Counted from the first letter of the stretch, positions 28,206 through 37,269 are shown. The stretch: DNA of 64,000 bases from Luteibacter rhizovicinus DSM 16549 (GCF_001887595.1 NZ_CP017480.1:2756001-2820000); one strand, 5' to 3'. Program-made: numbers and translations. Notes: generated by a model not told the origin, from the letters alone.

Positions 28206-31200
28206 ATGCAGACACACCCGATCTTGCAACGCAGGGCGAACGGACGAGGGCGGCTGGCAAGCCTGCTCGCGACCGTGCTCCTTGGCGCGACGATGACCGC
28301 GCAAGCGGTCACCGTCGCGCCATCGGACCGCCAGGACATCAACCTCGGCGCACGGCCCTGGAAATACACCAAGCAGGCCGTGCAGAACCCGAACGACCCG
28401 GTGGTGTACGCACCACTACCCAACGGTGACGACGGCGCGATCCCGACCTATAACGACAGCGCATGGCTGACCGTCGGTATCCCGCATGCCGCCAACGATT
28501 TCACCACCTTCATCAACCAGGAGTCCGGCGGCGGCCAGGGCAGCCTGGACGGCGAGACCAGCTGGTATCGCGTCAAGCTCGATGACTCGGCGAAGTTCGC
28601 CGGCAAGAAAGTCATGGTCGAGTTCGAAGGCGCCCACACCGGTGATCGCGTCTACATCAACGGCCACTTCGTCCCCGGTACCGGCGTGCTCAACCAGCCC
28701 GGTCAGCCGGACGCGAACGCCACCCACGTCATCGGCTTCCTGCCGCACATCGTGGACCTGACGCCCTTCCTCAAGTTCGACGGCACCGACGTCCTGGCCG
28801 TCAAGGTCAGTCGCGGTGGCGGTGGCTTCTTCGAGGATCCGGGCTTTTCCGGTTCGTTCCGTTTCGGCCAGGCCGAAGCGGGTCTGTTCCGCCCGGTAAA
28901 ACTGCACGTGACCAACTTCGTGCACATCCCGGAGAACGTCTACGCGGGCCAGAACACCTGGGGCACGTACGTCGGCACCCAGAGCCTCAGTGCGGACCAC
29001 AGCACGGCGACGGTCAGGGTTCAGACCAACATCGCCAACGAAACCAACGCTGCCAAGACGGTGACGCTGACCACGCAGATCGTCGATGCCGATGGCAACG
29101 TCGTGAAGTCCGACCAGCAGCAGAAGACGCTGCCGGCGAACTTCGTGCCGGGCAACGAAACGCCGGTGTTCGATGAAAGCCTCCAGGTGAGCAATCCGCA
29201 CCTGTGGTATCCGAACAACAGCGTCAACGGCAAGCCGTACCTGTACAAGGTGCTGCATACCGTCAGCATCGACGGCGTGGTGGTGGATGCGAAGCAGAGC
29301 ACGCTCGGCATCCGTGTCATCACCTGGGACAAGGACTTCCCGTACGTCAACGGCGCGAAGCAGTACATGTGGGGCGGCTCGGGTCGCTACGACTATCCCG
29401 CGCTCGGATCGTCCGTGCCCGAGGAGCAGCAATGGCGTGACCTCCAGCAGCTCGCTGCCGGCGGTGGCAACCTCTGGCGTCCTGGCCACTCCCCGTCGAG
29501 CCCCGAGTTCGTCGAGGCCGCGGATGCGCTGGGCGTGTTCATCGTCCAGCCCAGCGGCGACGGCGAGAACGGCTTCGCCACGCCCTGCAAGGCAGGCGAC
29601 CAGCAGTGCAACGACATGTGGACGATCAAGCGCGAGGTCCATCGCGACATCGTGATCCGCGATCGCAGCCATCCGTCGATCCTGGCCTGGGAGCACGACA
29701 ATGGCGTGATGTCGACGCCGTTCGCCGTCGAGCTCCGCGCGCTTGCCCGCACGTGGGACAGCATCAATCCCCGCGCCGCGGCCGACCGCACGCCGGACGC
29801 CGCCAACGGTGACATCCTCAGCTGCTCGAAGGCCGGTTGCGAAACCTACCTGCACTCGAACGAGTTTCCGAACAAGCCCGCCTGGGGCGCGGAATACTGG
29901 GGTCCGGGCACGCTTCGCCATTCGTACGACTACGAGCTGGCGTTCGCGCTGAACTACCTCGTGCCGTACTCGCAGGCCCGCAAGGTCGGCACCTTCGGCA
30001 TGGCGCAGTGGTACATGTCCGATACGCCGGGCGAAGTCATCGAGATGGTCGAAGGTCTCGAGGACGCCACGCACTGGACGTACCAGAAGAACCCGGACGG
30101 CAGCATCGCGACGCATGCCGACGGCAAGCCGATCAAGGGCTTCCGTCACAACGTGCGTGGCAACAACGCATCGATGACCGATGCGAACCGTTTCCCGCGC
30201 ATGCTGTACTACATCTACGAGTCGGTCTGGGTGCCGTATGACCTGCGTCCCGTGGTGAAGCTGGCGAACACCTGGAATCGCACGGGCGACATCCAGGTCA
30301 ATGCCTTCAGTAACTGCCCCAAGGTTCGCCTGCTCGTCAATGGCATCCCGCAGGGTAGCGACCAGGTGCCGAACCCCTGGGACACGATCGACGACGCGTC
30401 CTATGCCGCCGAAAATGGTCCGACGGACGAAGACACCGGCAAGATCGTCGGCTCCAGCAAGGCGCAGGCCACCACGAAGCTGCCGGGCCAGGTCCACTGG
30501 AACGTCACGTGGCAGGCAGGTACCGCGACGGCGCAGTGCATCGATGCACTGGGTAGCGTGCGTAACGGCGCCGATGGCCAGCCGGTGTCGGATACGCTGA
30601 CGACGGCAGGCAAGGCCGATCACATCGAGCTCGATGTCGTCCCGAACGTGGTCAAGCCGGATGGCACGCGTTTCCAGGTCACGGCCAACGGTTCGGACGC
30701 GGCTTTCATCGTTGCGAAGGTGGTCGATGCCAATGGCATCGTCGTGCCGGATGCCGCGCAGAAGGTGACCTTCGAAGTCACCAGCGGTGCGTCGATCGTG
30801 ACGTACCAGGGCGGCACGCAGCAGTACGTCGATTACAGCGCCGGTGAAGTGCCGGACAACAACGGCGGTATCCCGGAGCCGATCCACAGCTACCACTCGC
30901 CGGGTTCGTCGGAGTTGCAGTTCGAAGGTGGCCTGCAGAAGATCGCACTGCGCTCGAAGTTCACCCCGGGCCAGGTGACGGTGACCGCGTCGGCGACAGG
31001 CCTCACGGCCGGTAGCGCGACGTTCGCCATCGTCAACGTGCCGGCGCCGCCGACTGCATCGGGTCCGCCGTCGATCATTGCGCAGCCGATCGAACAGGAC
31101 ATCACCGAAGGCGATGTCGGCCACTTCTCGGTGACCGCTTCCGGCACGCCGCCGTTGAGCTTCACCTGGAAGAAGAATGGCGTCGAGATTCCCGGTGCGA

Positions 31201-34200
31201 CCAGCGCGAGCTACGTCACGCCGGCCTCGACGCGTGCGGACGACGGTTCGACCTATAGCGTGGTCGTGCACGGACAGGGTCCGGACCAGGAGTCCAGCAG
31301 CGCCGCACTCAAGGTGTTTGCCTTCAGTCCAGTGGTCATCTCCACCCAGCCCAAGGCGCAGAACGTCGACGAGGGCCAGCAGGCTCACTTCCAGGTGGTT
31401 GCAGCGGGCTCTCCGACGCTCACCTACCAGTGGATGAAGGGCGCTTCGGCGATTCCCGGCGCGAATGGCCCGAGCTATGACACGCCGACGCTGAGCATTG
31501 CGGACAGCAACGTCAACTACTCCGTCGTCATCAGCAACTTCGGTAGCAACGTGCCGTCGCAGGCGGCAGCGCTCACGGTGAATGCCGCGCGTCCGCCGGT
31601 GTTTACCGGCACGCTGGCTGACGTCCGCGCGAACCCTGGCCAGCCGGCCACGTTCGACGTGACCAGTCTGGTCGCCGGCACCTCGCCGTTCCACTACAAG
31701 TGGTCGGTCGGTGGCGTGGCGGTGGGCGACGACTTGCCGACGCTCACCATTCCCGCCGTGCAGCAGGGCGATATCGGTACGTATACCGTCACGGTGAGCA
31801 ACATCACCGGCACGGTGGCAACGACGACCGCCAAGCTCACGCTGGCTCCGCCGGGTGCGAACCTGGCGCGTGAAAAAGTGACGGCCTCCTCGCTCGTCGA
31901 GAACACCCAGGGCACCGCTGCCTGGCAGGCCGTGGACGGCGACGAGACGACGCGCTGGGGCTCGAAGATCGGCGACGATGCAGCGTTCATGACGGTCGAT
32001 CTCGGCTCGTCGCGTACGTTCAATCGTGTCGTGCTGAAGTGGGAAAACGCCCACGCCAGCGAGTACAAGATCCAGTACTCGGACAGCCCGGATAGTGGCT
32101 TCCAGGATGCGTACCACACCGACACCAGCACCGGCGGCACGGAGGACTTCACCTTCGATCATCCGGTCAAGGGTCGCTACGTCCGCATGCAGGGCATCAA
32201 GCGCGCCACGGACTACGGCTACTCGCTGTATGAGTTCGAGGTGTACAACTCGCCCGGTTGCTGTGCCGCCACGGACCGCTATACCTCCGCGACGGGTTCG
32301 AACCTGGTGACGGACAACCTGAGTGGCCTGCAGTGGGATCGCGTGCAGCGCGGCTTCACCGACCAGGGCGCGCAGTTCACCCAGTCGGTCGCCATCCAGG
32401 AATGCGCGAAGGACGGCATGCGCCTTCCGACGGTCGACGAAGCGCTGGCCATCAGTGGTCAGAGCTACTCGAGCGAAGCGTTCCCGGGTGCATGGAACAC
32501 GTGGACGGCCGGGCAGGATCCGAACGATTCGACCTTCGCCTTCCAGGTGAGCTCGCTGGGTGATATCCGTCGCGAAGTGGCGGAGAACAACCCGGGTCAC
32601 GTGCTCTGCGTGAAGGGCACGAAGGTGGTCGCGCCGACCATCACCGCCCAGCCCTCCAACCAGACCGCCGGTGTCGGTCGTTCCGCGCCCTTCACGGTGA
32701 AGGCGACGGGCGTCGGTCCGCTCAGCTACGACTGGTACACGGTCACCAAGGACGCCAACGACCAGGACGTGCTCACGTTCGTGTCGAGCACGGCCGATGG
32801 CAACTACGCGACGCGTGCCCTCACGGCTGCGCAGAACGGCACCGTTTACCGTGTGAATGTCGTCAGTGCGCAGGGCCTCACCACTGCCAGCAACAACGTG
32901 CTGCTGACGGTCGACAACTCCACGGCCGGTATCGACCCGCCGACGTGGGCAGGCCCGGTCACGCAGCCGAACAACGGCGGCGGCAACGACAACGGTGGCG
33001 GCAATCCGCCCAGCCCGGGTACGCCGGGTGACGGCAAGGGTGGCGTGAACATCGCCCTCGGTGCCACGGCGTCGTCCTCGTACGACACCGAGCGCCCGGA
33101 CCTCAATCCCGGTGCGGCCATCGATGGCGACTTCAACTCCCGCTGGGGTTCCATCCAGAAGCAGGACCCGGTCGACCTGATCGTGAACTTCGGTTCGCCG
33201 AAGAGCTTCGACCACGTGATCATGCGCTGGGAGAACGCTTCGTCCGCCCAGTACACGATCGATGTGTCGTCGGACGGCACGACGTGGAAAACCGTGGTCG
33301 GTCCGGTCGTCGGCAAGGGCGGCGTGGACACGCAGACCTTCCCGGTGCAGACCGCGCAGTACGTTCGCATGAACAGCCTGAAGCGCAACACGGACTACGG
33401 CGTCTCGATGTTCGAGTTCGAGGTGTATGCCGCGACGGCACCGACGATCGTCGGCCAGCCGCAGTCGCAGACCGTGACGGCAGGCCAGGCGGCCAACTTC
33501 ACTGTCGGCGTCAAGGCCAATGGCACGGTGGGCTACCAGTGGCGCCGCAACAGTGCGTCGATCGCCGGTGCCACCCAGGCCAGCCTCGGCTTCAACGCCA
33601 CGGTGGCCGATGCGGGCAATTACGACGTGGTCGTCACCGACACGGCCGGTCGCACCGCAACCAGCCAGCCGGCGACCCTGGTCGTGCAGCAGCCGGCCGC
33701 TCCGCAGCAGCCGGTCTCCGGGTCCAGCAACCTCGCGCTGAACCGTCCGGTGGTCGCATCGGATTCGGAGAATCCGACGGCGTTCAAGCCGGCCAACGTC
33801 AATGACGGCGATGCCGGCACGCGTTGGTCCTCCGGTTTCACCGATGACCAGTGGATCGAAGTGAACCTCGGTTCGGTCAAGCTGGTGAACAAGGTGGTGC
33901 TCAACTGGGAAAACGCGCACGCGACGTCGTACGTGATCGAAGTGTCCACGGACCACACGACCTGGCAGACGGCGGATGCGAATCCGGCGAGCACGGGTGG
34001 CGTGGAGACGCGCACGTTTACGCCGGTCTCGGCGCAATACGTCCGCATGCACGGCATCAAGCGCAGCACGCAGTACGGCTACTCGCTGTGGGAACTGGAG
34101 GTCTACGGTACGGACGGTGACGGCACGACGCCGACCCAGCCGACCCAGCCTGGTTCGGGCGATCCGTCGCAGGGCTTCGATTACTCGGTGTATCCGGGCT

Positions 34201-35330
34201 TCATCGGCACCCAGCTGCGTAACACGACCAACGGCAAGTGGACCGACGACAAGGTGTACGTCGCGGTGATCGGTCGTGACCCGAAGACGAACGTGTTCTC
34301 GTGGGTCAAGCCGGATGGCACCGTCGCACCGCTGAAGGTCGAGGACAACGATGGCGCAGGCCACCTGACCAAGAACGGCCAGAACTACCCGAACTACTTC
34401 TTCACGCTGGCGCAGTCCAAGCTGCTCCTGCTGCCGAAGCTGGATTCCGGGCGGATCTTCGTTTCGGTCGGTGAACCGATGTACATCAAGGTGCTCAAGG
34501 CCGCTGACGATTCGATCGGTTTCGCGGGTCCCAACCCGCTCAACGGTACCGATCCGAACATTGGCGTCTACTACGACTGGTACGAGTTCACCTGGAACGA
34601 CAACGCCATCTTCATCAACACGACGCAGGTGGATCAGTTCTCCATCCCGCTCGCGCTCGATGTGTTCGGCGGCAACAAGACCAGGCACGTGGCGTCCGGC
34701 ATCACGCAGACCCGCGCGCAGATCTTCGCGCAGTACAACCAGGAAGTGCCGGCGGAGTTCGCCCTGACCGAGGCCGATCCGATCCGGATCCTCGCCCCGG
34801 GCAAGGATCAGTTCGACGTGGGCAAGCCGCAGGAGCATTACTTCGACGGCTACATCGACGATTCGTGGACCTACTACCAGAGCCACCTGTTGGAGATGAC
34901 GATCGGTAACAAGCAGTTCGAAGGGTCGGTGGTCAACGGTGTGCTGACCTTCCGCCACACGAACTGGGCCGATACGCATGAAGCGGACGAGCCGCAGGGC
35001 ATGCTCTTCAACGTGCAGAAGCCGACCACGCAGGATGTGCTGGAAGGCAAGGGCGCCCTGGCCCGGTCGAACGACCCCTGGGGCGTGGAAGGCCAGCTGG
35101 AGGCGCAGATCTGTGCCGCGTTCAACCGCCACGTGATGGAAGACACCACGCAGTGGAAGGATGCCTCCTCGTTCTACCTGCAGTCGCCGGCGAACTACTA
35201 TTCGCGCTTCTGGCACCTGCATGGCGTGAACGGCAAGGCCTACGGCTTCGCGTACGACGACGTATCCGACCAGAGCTCGACCTTGATCGAGACGCAGCCG
35301 GAACATCTCGAACTCGGGATCGGCTGGTAA
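28206..35330 (+). CDS. Giant secreted GH2-GH64 glycoside hydrolase with three F5/8C and several Ig-like domains
   Basis: The 2374-residue protein starts with a signal peptide (MQTHPIL... to AQA, about 1-34). In order it has: GH2 sugar-binding, Ig and TIM-barrel domains (about 119-682); a GH2 C-terminal beta region (to 950); three Ig-like domains (952-1214); F5/8C/CBM32 (1218-1349); a DUF1566 domain (1352-1474); Ig; a Gly-Asn-Pro linker (1579-1612); F5/8C (1614-1743); Ig; F5/8C (1841-1969); and a GH64 beta-1,3-glucanase (about 1990-2374). GH64 residues E2127 and D2143 are 16 apart, as in the Streptomyces enzyme. The GH2 nucleophile is probably E563 (AEYWG). It likely attacks fungal or plant glucans outside the cell. 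The ATG at 28206 was chosen for its signal peptide and AGGGGA site. Confidence 0.85.
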   Translation: MQTHPILQRRANGRGRLASLLATVLLGATMTAQAVTVAPSDRQDINLGARPWKYTKQAVQNPNDPVVYAPLPNGDDGAIPTYNDSAWLTVGIPHAANDFTTFINQESGGGQGSLDGETSWYRVKLDDSAKFAGKKVMVEFEGAHTGDRVYINGHFVPGTGVLNQPGQPDANATHVIGFLPHIVDLTPFLKFDGTDVLAVKVSRGGGGFFEDPGFSGSFRFGQAEAGLFRPVKLHVTNFVHIPENVYAGQNTWGTYVGTQSLSADHSTATVRVQTNIANETNAAKTVTLTTQIVDADGNVVKSDQQQKTLPANFVPGNETPVFDESLQVSNPHLWYPNNSVNGKPYLYKVLHTVSIDGVVVDAKQSTLGIRVITWDKDFPYVNGAKQYMWGGSGRYDYPALGSSVPEEQQWRDLQQLAAGGGNLWRPGHSPSSPEFVEAADALGVFIVQPSGDGENGFATPCKAGDQQCNDMWTIKREVHRDIVIRDRSHPSILAWEHDNGVMSTPFAVELRALARTWDSINPRAAADRTPDAANGDILSCSKAGCETYLHSNEFPNKPAWGAEYWGPGTLRHSYDYELAFALNYLVPYSQARKVGTFGMAQWYMSDTPGEVIEMVEGLEDATHWTYQKNPDGSIATHADGKPIKGFRHNVRGNNASMTDANRFPRMLYYIYESVWVPYDLRPVVKLANTWNRTGDIQVNAFSNCPKVRLLVNGIPQGSDQVPNPWDTIDDASYAAENGPTDEDTGKIVGSSKAQATTKLPGQVHWNVTWQAGTATAQCIDALGSVRNGADGQPVSDTLTTAGKADHIELDVVPNVVKPDGTRFQVTANGSDAAFIVAKVVDANGIVVPDAAQKVTFEVTSGASIVTYQGGTQQYVDYSAGEVPDNNGGIPEPIHSYHSPGSSELQFEGGLQKIALRSKFTPGQVTVTASATGLTAGSATFAIVNVPAPPTASGPPSIIAQPIEQDITEGDVGHFSVTASGTPPLSFTWKKNGVEIPGATSASYVTPASTRADDGSTYSVVVHGQGPDQESSSAALKVFAFSPVVISTQPKAQNVDEGQQAHFQVVAAGSPTLTYQWMKGASAIPGANGPSYDTPTLSIADSNVNYSVVISNFGSNVPSQAAALTVNAARPPVFTGTLADVRANPGQPATFDVTSLVAGTSPFHYKWSVGGVAVGDDLPTLTIPAVQQGDIGTYTVTVSNITGTVATTTAKLTLAPPGANLAREKVTASSLVENTQGTAAWQAVDGDETTRWGSKIGDDAAFMTVDLGSSRTFNRVVLKWENAHASEYKIQYSDSPDSGFQDAYHTDTSTGGTEDFTFDHPVKGRYVRMQGIKRATDYGYSLYEFEVYNSPGCCAATDRYTSATGSNLVTDNLSGLQWDRVQRGFTDQGAQFTQSVAIQECAKDGMRLPTVDEALAISGQSYSSEAFPGAWNTWTAGQDPNDSTFAFQVSSLGDIRREVAENNPGHVLCVKGTKVVAPTITAQPSNQTAGVGRSAPFTVKATGVGPLSYDWYTVTKDANDQDVLTFVSSTADGNYATRALTAAQNGTVYRVNVVSAQGLTTASNNVLLTVDNSTAGIDPPTWAGPVTQPNNGGGNDNGGGNPPSPGTPGDGKGGVNIALGATASSSYDTERPDLNPGAAIDGDFNSRWGSIQKQDPVDLIVNFGSPKSFDHVIMRWENASSAQYTIDVSSDGTTWKTVVGPVVGKGGVDTQTFPVQTAQYVRMNSLKRNTDYGVSMFEFEVYAATAPTIVGQPQSQTVTAGQAANFTVGVKANGTVGYQWRRNSASIAGATQASLGFNATVADAGNYDVVVTDTAGRTATSQPATLVVQQPAAPQQPVSGSSNLALNRPVVASDSENPTAFKPANVNDGDAGTRWSSGFTDDQWIEVNLGSVKLVNKVVLNWENAHATSYVIEVSTDHTTWQTADANPASTGGVETRTFTPVSAQYVRMHGIKRSTQYGYSLWELEVYGTDGDGTTPTQPTQPGSGDPSQGFDYSVYPGFIGTQLRNTTNGKWTDDKVYVAVIGRDPKTNVFSWVKPDGTVAPLKVEDNDGAGHLTKNGQNYPNYFFTLAQSKLLLLPKLDSGRIFVSVGEPMYIKVLKAADDSIGFAGPNPLNGTDPNIGVYYDWYEFTWNDNAIFINTTQVDQFSIPLALDVFGGNKTRHVASGITQTRAQIFAQYNQEVPAEFALTEADPIRILAPGKDQFDVGKPQEHYFDGYIDDSWTYYQSHLLEMTIGNKQFEGSVVNGVLTFRHTNWADTHEADEPQGMLFNVQKPTTQDVLEGKGALARSNDPWGVEGQLEAQICAAFNRHVMEDTTQWKDASSFYLQSPANYYSRFWHLHGVNGKAYGFAYDDVSDQSSTLIETQPEHLELGIGW

Positions 35331-35345
35331 GCGGTTGGTGTGACA

Positions 35346-35411
35346 GGGCGGCGGGTTCATCCGCCGCCCCTTTAAAAGGAGAGCCCGGCTAACGCCGGGC
35401 TTTTTCTTTTT
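35346..35411 (+). terminator. Double-hairpin intrinsic terminator after the giant gene
   Basis: A first stem GGGCGGCGG/CCGCCGCCC (35346-35369) is followed by the classic terminator AGCCCGGC-TAAC-GCCGGGCT (35382-35401) and the run TTTTCTTTTT. The second hairpin alone should terminate efficiently. Confidence 0.85.
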
Positions 35412-35420
35412 GCGACCCCG

Positions 35421-35466
35421 CCCCCTGTGGGAGCCCACCCCCTGTGGGAGCCGATTCATCGGCGAT
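35421..35466 (-). repeat. REP-like element with a duplicated arm
   Basis: A full inverted copy lies at 35443-35466 (TGTGGGAGCC then GATTCATCGGCGAT). Its outer arm CCCCCTGTGGGAGCC is duplicated 17 bases upstream (35421-35435). The duplication shows a recent rearrangement inside the element. Confidence 0.75.
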
Positions 35467-35591
35467 AACCCGGTCGCCGCAACCCCGGACACCCGTCCGG
35501 ACGCCCCACATATCGTCCGCGGACACGGACACCTTGTCTGATCACTTCGCGAAAACCGCACAGGAATGCGCCCTGCAGCGGATTTCTCCCG

Positions 35592-35608
35592 TTGGCACGC
35601 CCGATGCA
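35592..35608 (+). promoter_or_regulatory. Near-consensus sigma-54 promoter for a 45-residue peptide gene
   Basis: TTGGCACG-CCCG-ATGCA matches the TTGGCACG-N4-TTGCA consensus at all but one base. GG (35594-35595) and GC (35606-35607) are ten bases apart. About 95-140 bases upstream are GTCCG-type inverted repeats (CCGGAC/GTCCGG at 35485-35500 and GTCCGCGGAC at 35515-35524), a usual distance for enhancer-binding-protein sites. Confidence 0.65.
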
Positions 35609-35655
35609 AAGGTATCTACGACTCCACCTCAAACATCGTCTAAAGGACAACGACC

Positions 35656-35793
35656 ATGAAATTCGAAACCGCCATGCTGCACACCTTCTTCGCCGCCAGC
35701 GTCCTGACCTGCCTGCTGATGCTGGGTGCCTTCGTCGCTTCGCCCACCACGCATGTCGCGTCGGCTGCCGCGTTCGTTGTCGCTGATCGCTAA
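35656..35793 (+). CDS. 45-residue single-helix membrane peptide
   Basis: The reading frame from ATG 35656 to TAA 35793 gives MKFETAMLHTFF, then a hydrophobic helix (about 12-28, AASVLTCLLMLGAFVA), and a small-residue tail ending VVADR. AAGGA lies eight bases before the ATG, and a near-consensus sigma-54 promoter sits about 50 bases upstream. Codon third positions are strongly G/C, as in the neighbours. I know no homologue. It could be a membrane-inserted regulator or a secreted peptide with a weak signal sequence; the function is unknown. Confidence 0.6.
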   Translation: MKFETAMLHTFFAASVLTCLLMLGAFVASPTTHVASAAAFVVADR

Positions 35794-35893
35794 GTTGTCT
35801 CGGGAAAAGGGACGGGCTGAAACACCCTCGTGTTGATGCTCTTTGCAGTCTCCGATAACGTCGCCAGGAAGACTCGTCCCATGGACATCACAA

Positions 35894-36241
35894 ATGAATC
35901 GTCCTCTGAGCGACGGCGAAAGACAGCTTGTCTGCTGGATGCTCGAGCATGGTTCGGTCACAGCAGCTGGCTTCCTGCCTCAAGTTGATCTGCTCGAAGT
36001 CTCGCCGTGGAAGTGCCAGTGCGGCTGTGCAAGCCTTCAATTTGAAATCAACGGTTATCCTGCGCCGGTGGGCGGCATGCGACCTTTGGCGGAATACACC
36101 TTCCAGGCGGGACTGGAGCGGAGCGGCATTTTCGTCTACGAACAAGCGAGTCGGCTTGCAGGCGTTGAGGTCTACGGGTTGACCGGAGAAGCGGCGAAGA
36201 CGCTTCCTTCCGTTAGCGAACTCGAGCTTTTCGGCGACTGA
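35894..36241 (+). CDS. Hypothetical 115-residue protein with a CQCGC cluster
   Basis: I start at the ATG at 35894, giving MNRPLSDGERQLVCWMLEHG; an upstream ATG at 35843 adds 17 residues with no better support. The product has a closely spaced cysteine cluster WKCQCGC (about 39-45), then beta-rich sequence with QLVCW earlier, so metal binding is possible. GC content is a little lower than the neighbours. It ends 38 bases before a strong bidirectional terminator. No known family is recognised with confidence. Confidence 0.65.
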   Translation: MNRPLSDGERQLVCWMLEHGSVTAAGFLPQVDLLEVSPWKCQCGCASLQFEINGYPAPVGGMRPLAEYTFQAGLERSGIFVYEQASRLAGVEVYGLTGEAAKTLPSVSELELFGD

Positions 36242-36279
36242 GTGCTTCTTTCCCGTTCGTTCCTCAAAGAACAAAAAAA

Positions 36280-36309
36280 GCCGGCGCTCTGAAGCGCCGG
36301 CTTTTTTTT
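36280..36309. terminator. Strong bidirectional intrinsic terminator
   Basis: GCCGGCGCT-CTGA-AGCGCCGGC (36280-36301) is followed by eight T and preceded by seven A, so it works on both strands. It separates the hypothetical gene from the convergent darP operon. Confidence 0.9.
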
Positions 36310-36315
36310 AAGAGC

Positions 36316-36339
36316 ATCGCCGATGAATCGGCTCCTACA
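36316..36339 (+). repeat. REP-like palindrome, consensus copy
   Basis: A complete 24-base copy with stem-loop GCCGATGAATCGGC and tail TCCTACA lies between the terminator and the 3' end of darP. With the copy at 35443 it brackets the small-gene segment at the right edge of the accessory stretch. Confidence 0.8.
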
Positions 36340-36352
36340 GGGAGAGTGGAGC

Positions 36353-36904
36353 TCAGGTTTCGTCGTCGCCCGTGCCGGCTTCGAGTTCCTTGATGATCCG
36401 GTAGAGCTCACGGAACGCATGCAGCGGCTTGCTCGCTTCGCGTTCGGCCTTGGCCTGGCGGACGAGGGAGCGCAGGTGCTGGCGATCGAGTTGCGGGTAT
36501 TCGTCGAACAGTTCGCCGAGGGCGACGTCGCCGCCTTCCATCAGCTTTTCGCGGCGCGCTTCCAGGCGATGCATGTGCGCGGCTTCCTGGCGCTGGCGGT
36601 CGCGGTCTTCGCCGAGTGCGGCGCGCGCATCGGTGAAGGCCTCATCGCCGTGGCGACGCATCTGCTTGGCAAGGAACGCCAGCTGGCGCTTGTGGGCGAT
36701 GTGGGCGGTGACCTTACGCGTCCGGCCGATCTCGTCGACGATATCTTCAGGCAGCTTCAGCTTGGGGATGCGGCTGGGCGGTAGCTCGACCAGCTGCTTG
36801 GCGAGCTTGAGCATGTCGAGCGCGTTGCGGCGCAGTTCGCTGCGGCTCGGGCCGAAGTCTTCTTCTTCGTCGTCCTTCTTCGGGCGATCGTCGTAGGGCT
36901 TCAT
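36353..36904 (-). CDS. darP: DarP (YjgA) ribosome-maturation protein
   Basis: The 183-residue DUF615 protein binds pre-50S particles and helps late assembly of the peptidyl-transferase centre. Family marks are an acidic N-terminus (DDEEEDFGPSRSELRR), the LVELPPSRIPKLKLPEDIVDEI-like core (about 38-60) and an Arg/Lys-rich helical C-terminus. Its ATG overlaps the stop of the DUF1653 gene by four bases. In relatives it lies beside tldD and pmbA, which agrees with pmbA being divergent here. Confidence 0.93.
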   Translation of the reverse strand: MKPYDDRPKKDDEEEDFGPSRSELRRNALDMLKLAKQLVELPPSRIPKLKLPEDIVDEIGRTRKVTAHIAHKRQLAFLAKQMRRHGDEAFTDARAALGEDRDRQRQEAAHMHRLEARREKLMEGGDVALGELFDEYPQLDRQHLRSLVRQAKAEREASKPLHAFRELYRIIKELEAGTGDDET

Positions 36905-37149
36905 GGCTGGGTCTCCGGCGTGGCGAATAGGTCGGTGGCTTCACCTTCGAAGGCGAAACGGGGTTGCGTGCGACCGTCGTGCTCGACGGTCTCGGCGAAC
37001 ATGGCGGCGGGGCGTACCCACAGGCCGTGCTCACCGTAGAGGGCCTGGTAAACCACGAGTTCTTCCATGGTTTCGCTATGCCGGGCGGTGCCCAGCACGC
37101 GGTAGGGCATGCCCTTGAAGTGGCGGTAGAAGCCGACACGGATGCTCAT
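36901..37149 (-). CDS. DUF1653 small protein
   Basis: The 82-residue protein matches DUF1653: GFYRHFKGMPYRVLGTARHSET at the start (about 6-27), then VVYQALYGEHGLWVRP and MFAETVEHDG. The fold is thought to be a small beta domain and the function is unknown. It is the first gene of a two-gene minus-strand operon with darP and is divergent from pmbA, sharing a 120-base intergenic region. Confidence 0.88.
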   Translation of the reverse strand: MSIRVGFYRHFKGMPYRVLGTARHSETMEELVVYQALYGEHGLWVRPAAMFAETVEHDGRTQPRFAFEGEATDLFATPETQP

Positions 37150-37269
37150 ATGGGTTCCATGGCACCATGCGCGGTGCGTTGCTTTTTAATCGGGTGACGC
37201 GACCCCATCTGGATGGGATTGGCCGCGTGCGGCCTGCCATTCTAACCGCCAGCCCCCCGGGAAGCCCAC

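Noticed and set aside
28416..35609. A 2397-codon open frame on the minus strand across the entire giant hydrolase gene
   Set aside because: It mirrors the coding strand's strong G/C third-position bias, has Arg/His/Val-rich composition with no domain or signal, and reads through the real gene and its terminator. It is an antisense shadow despite its length.
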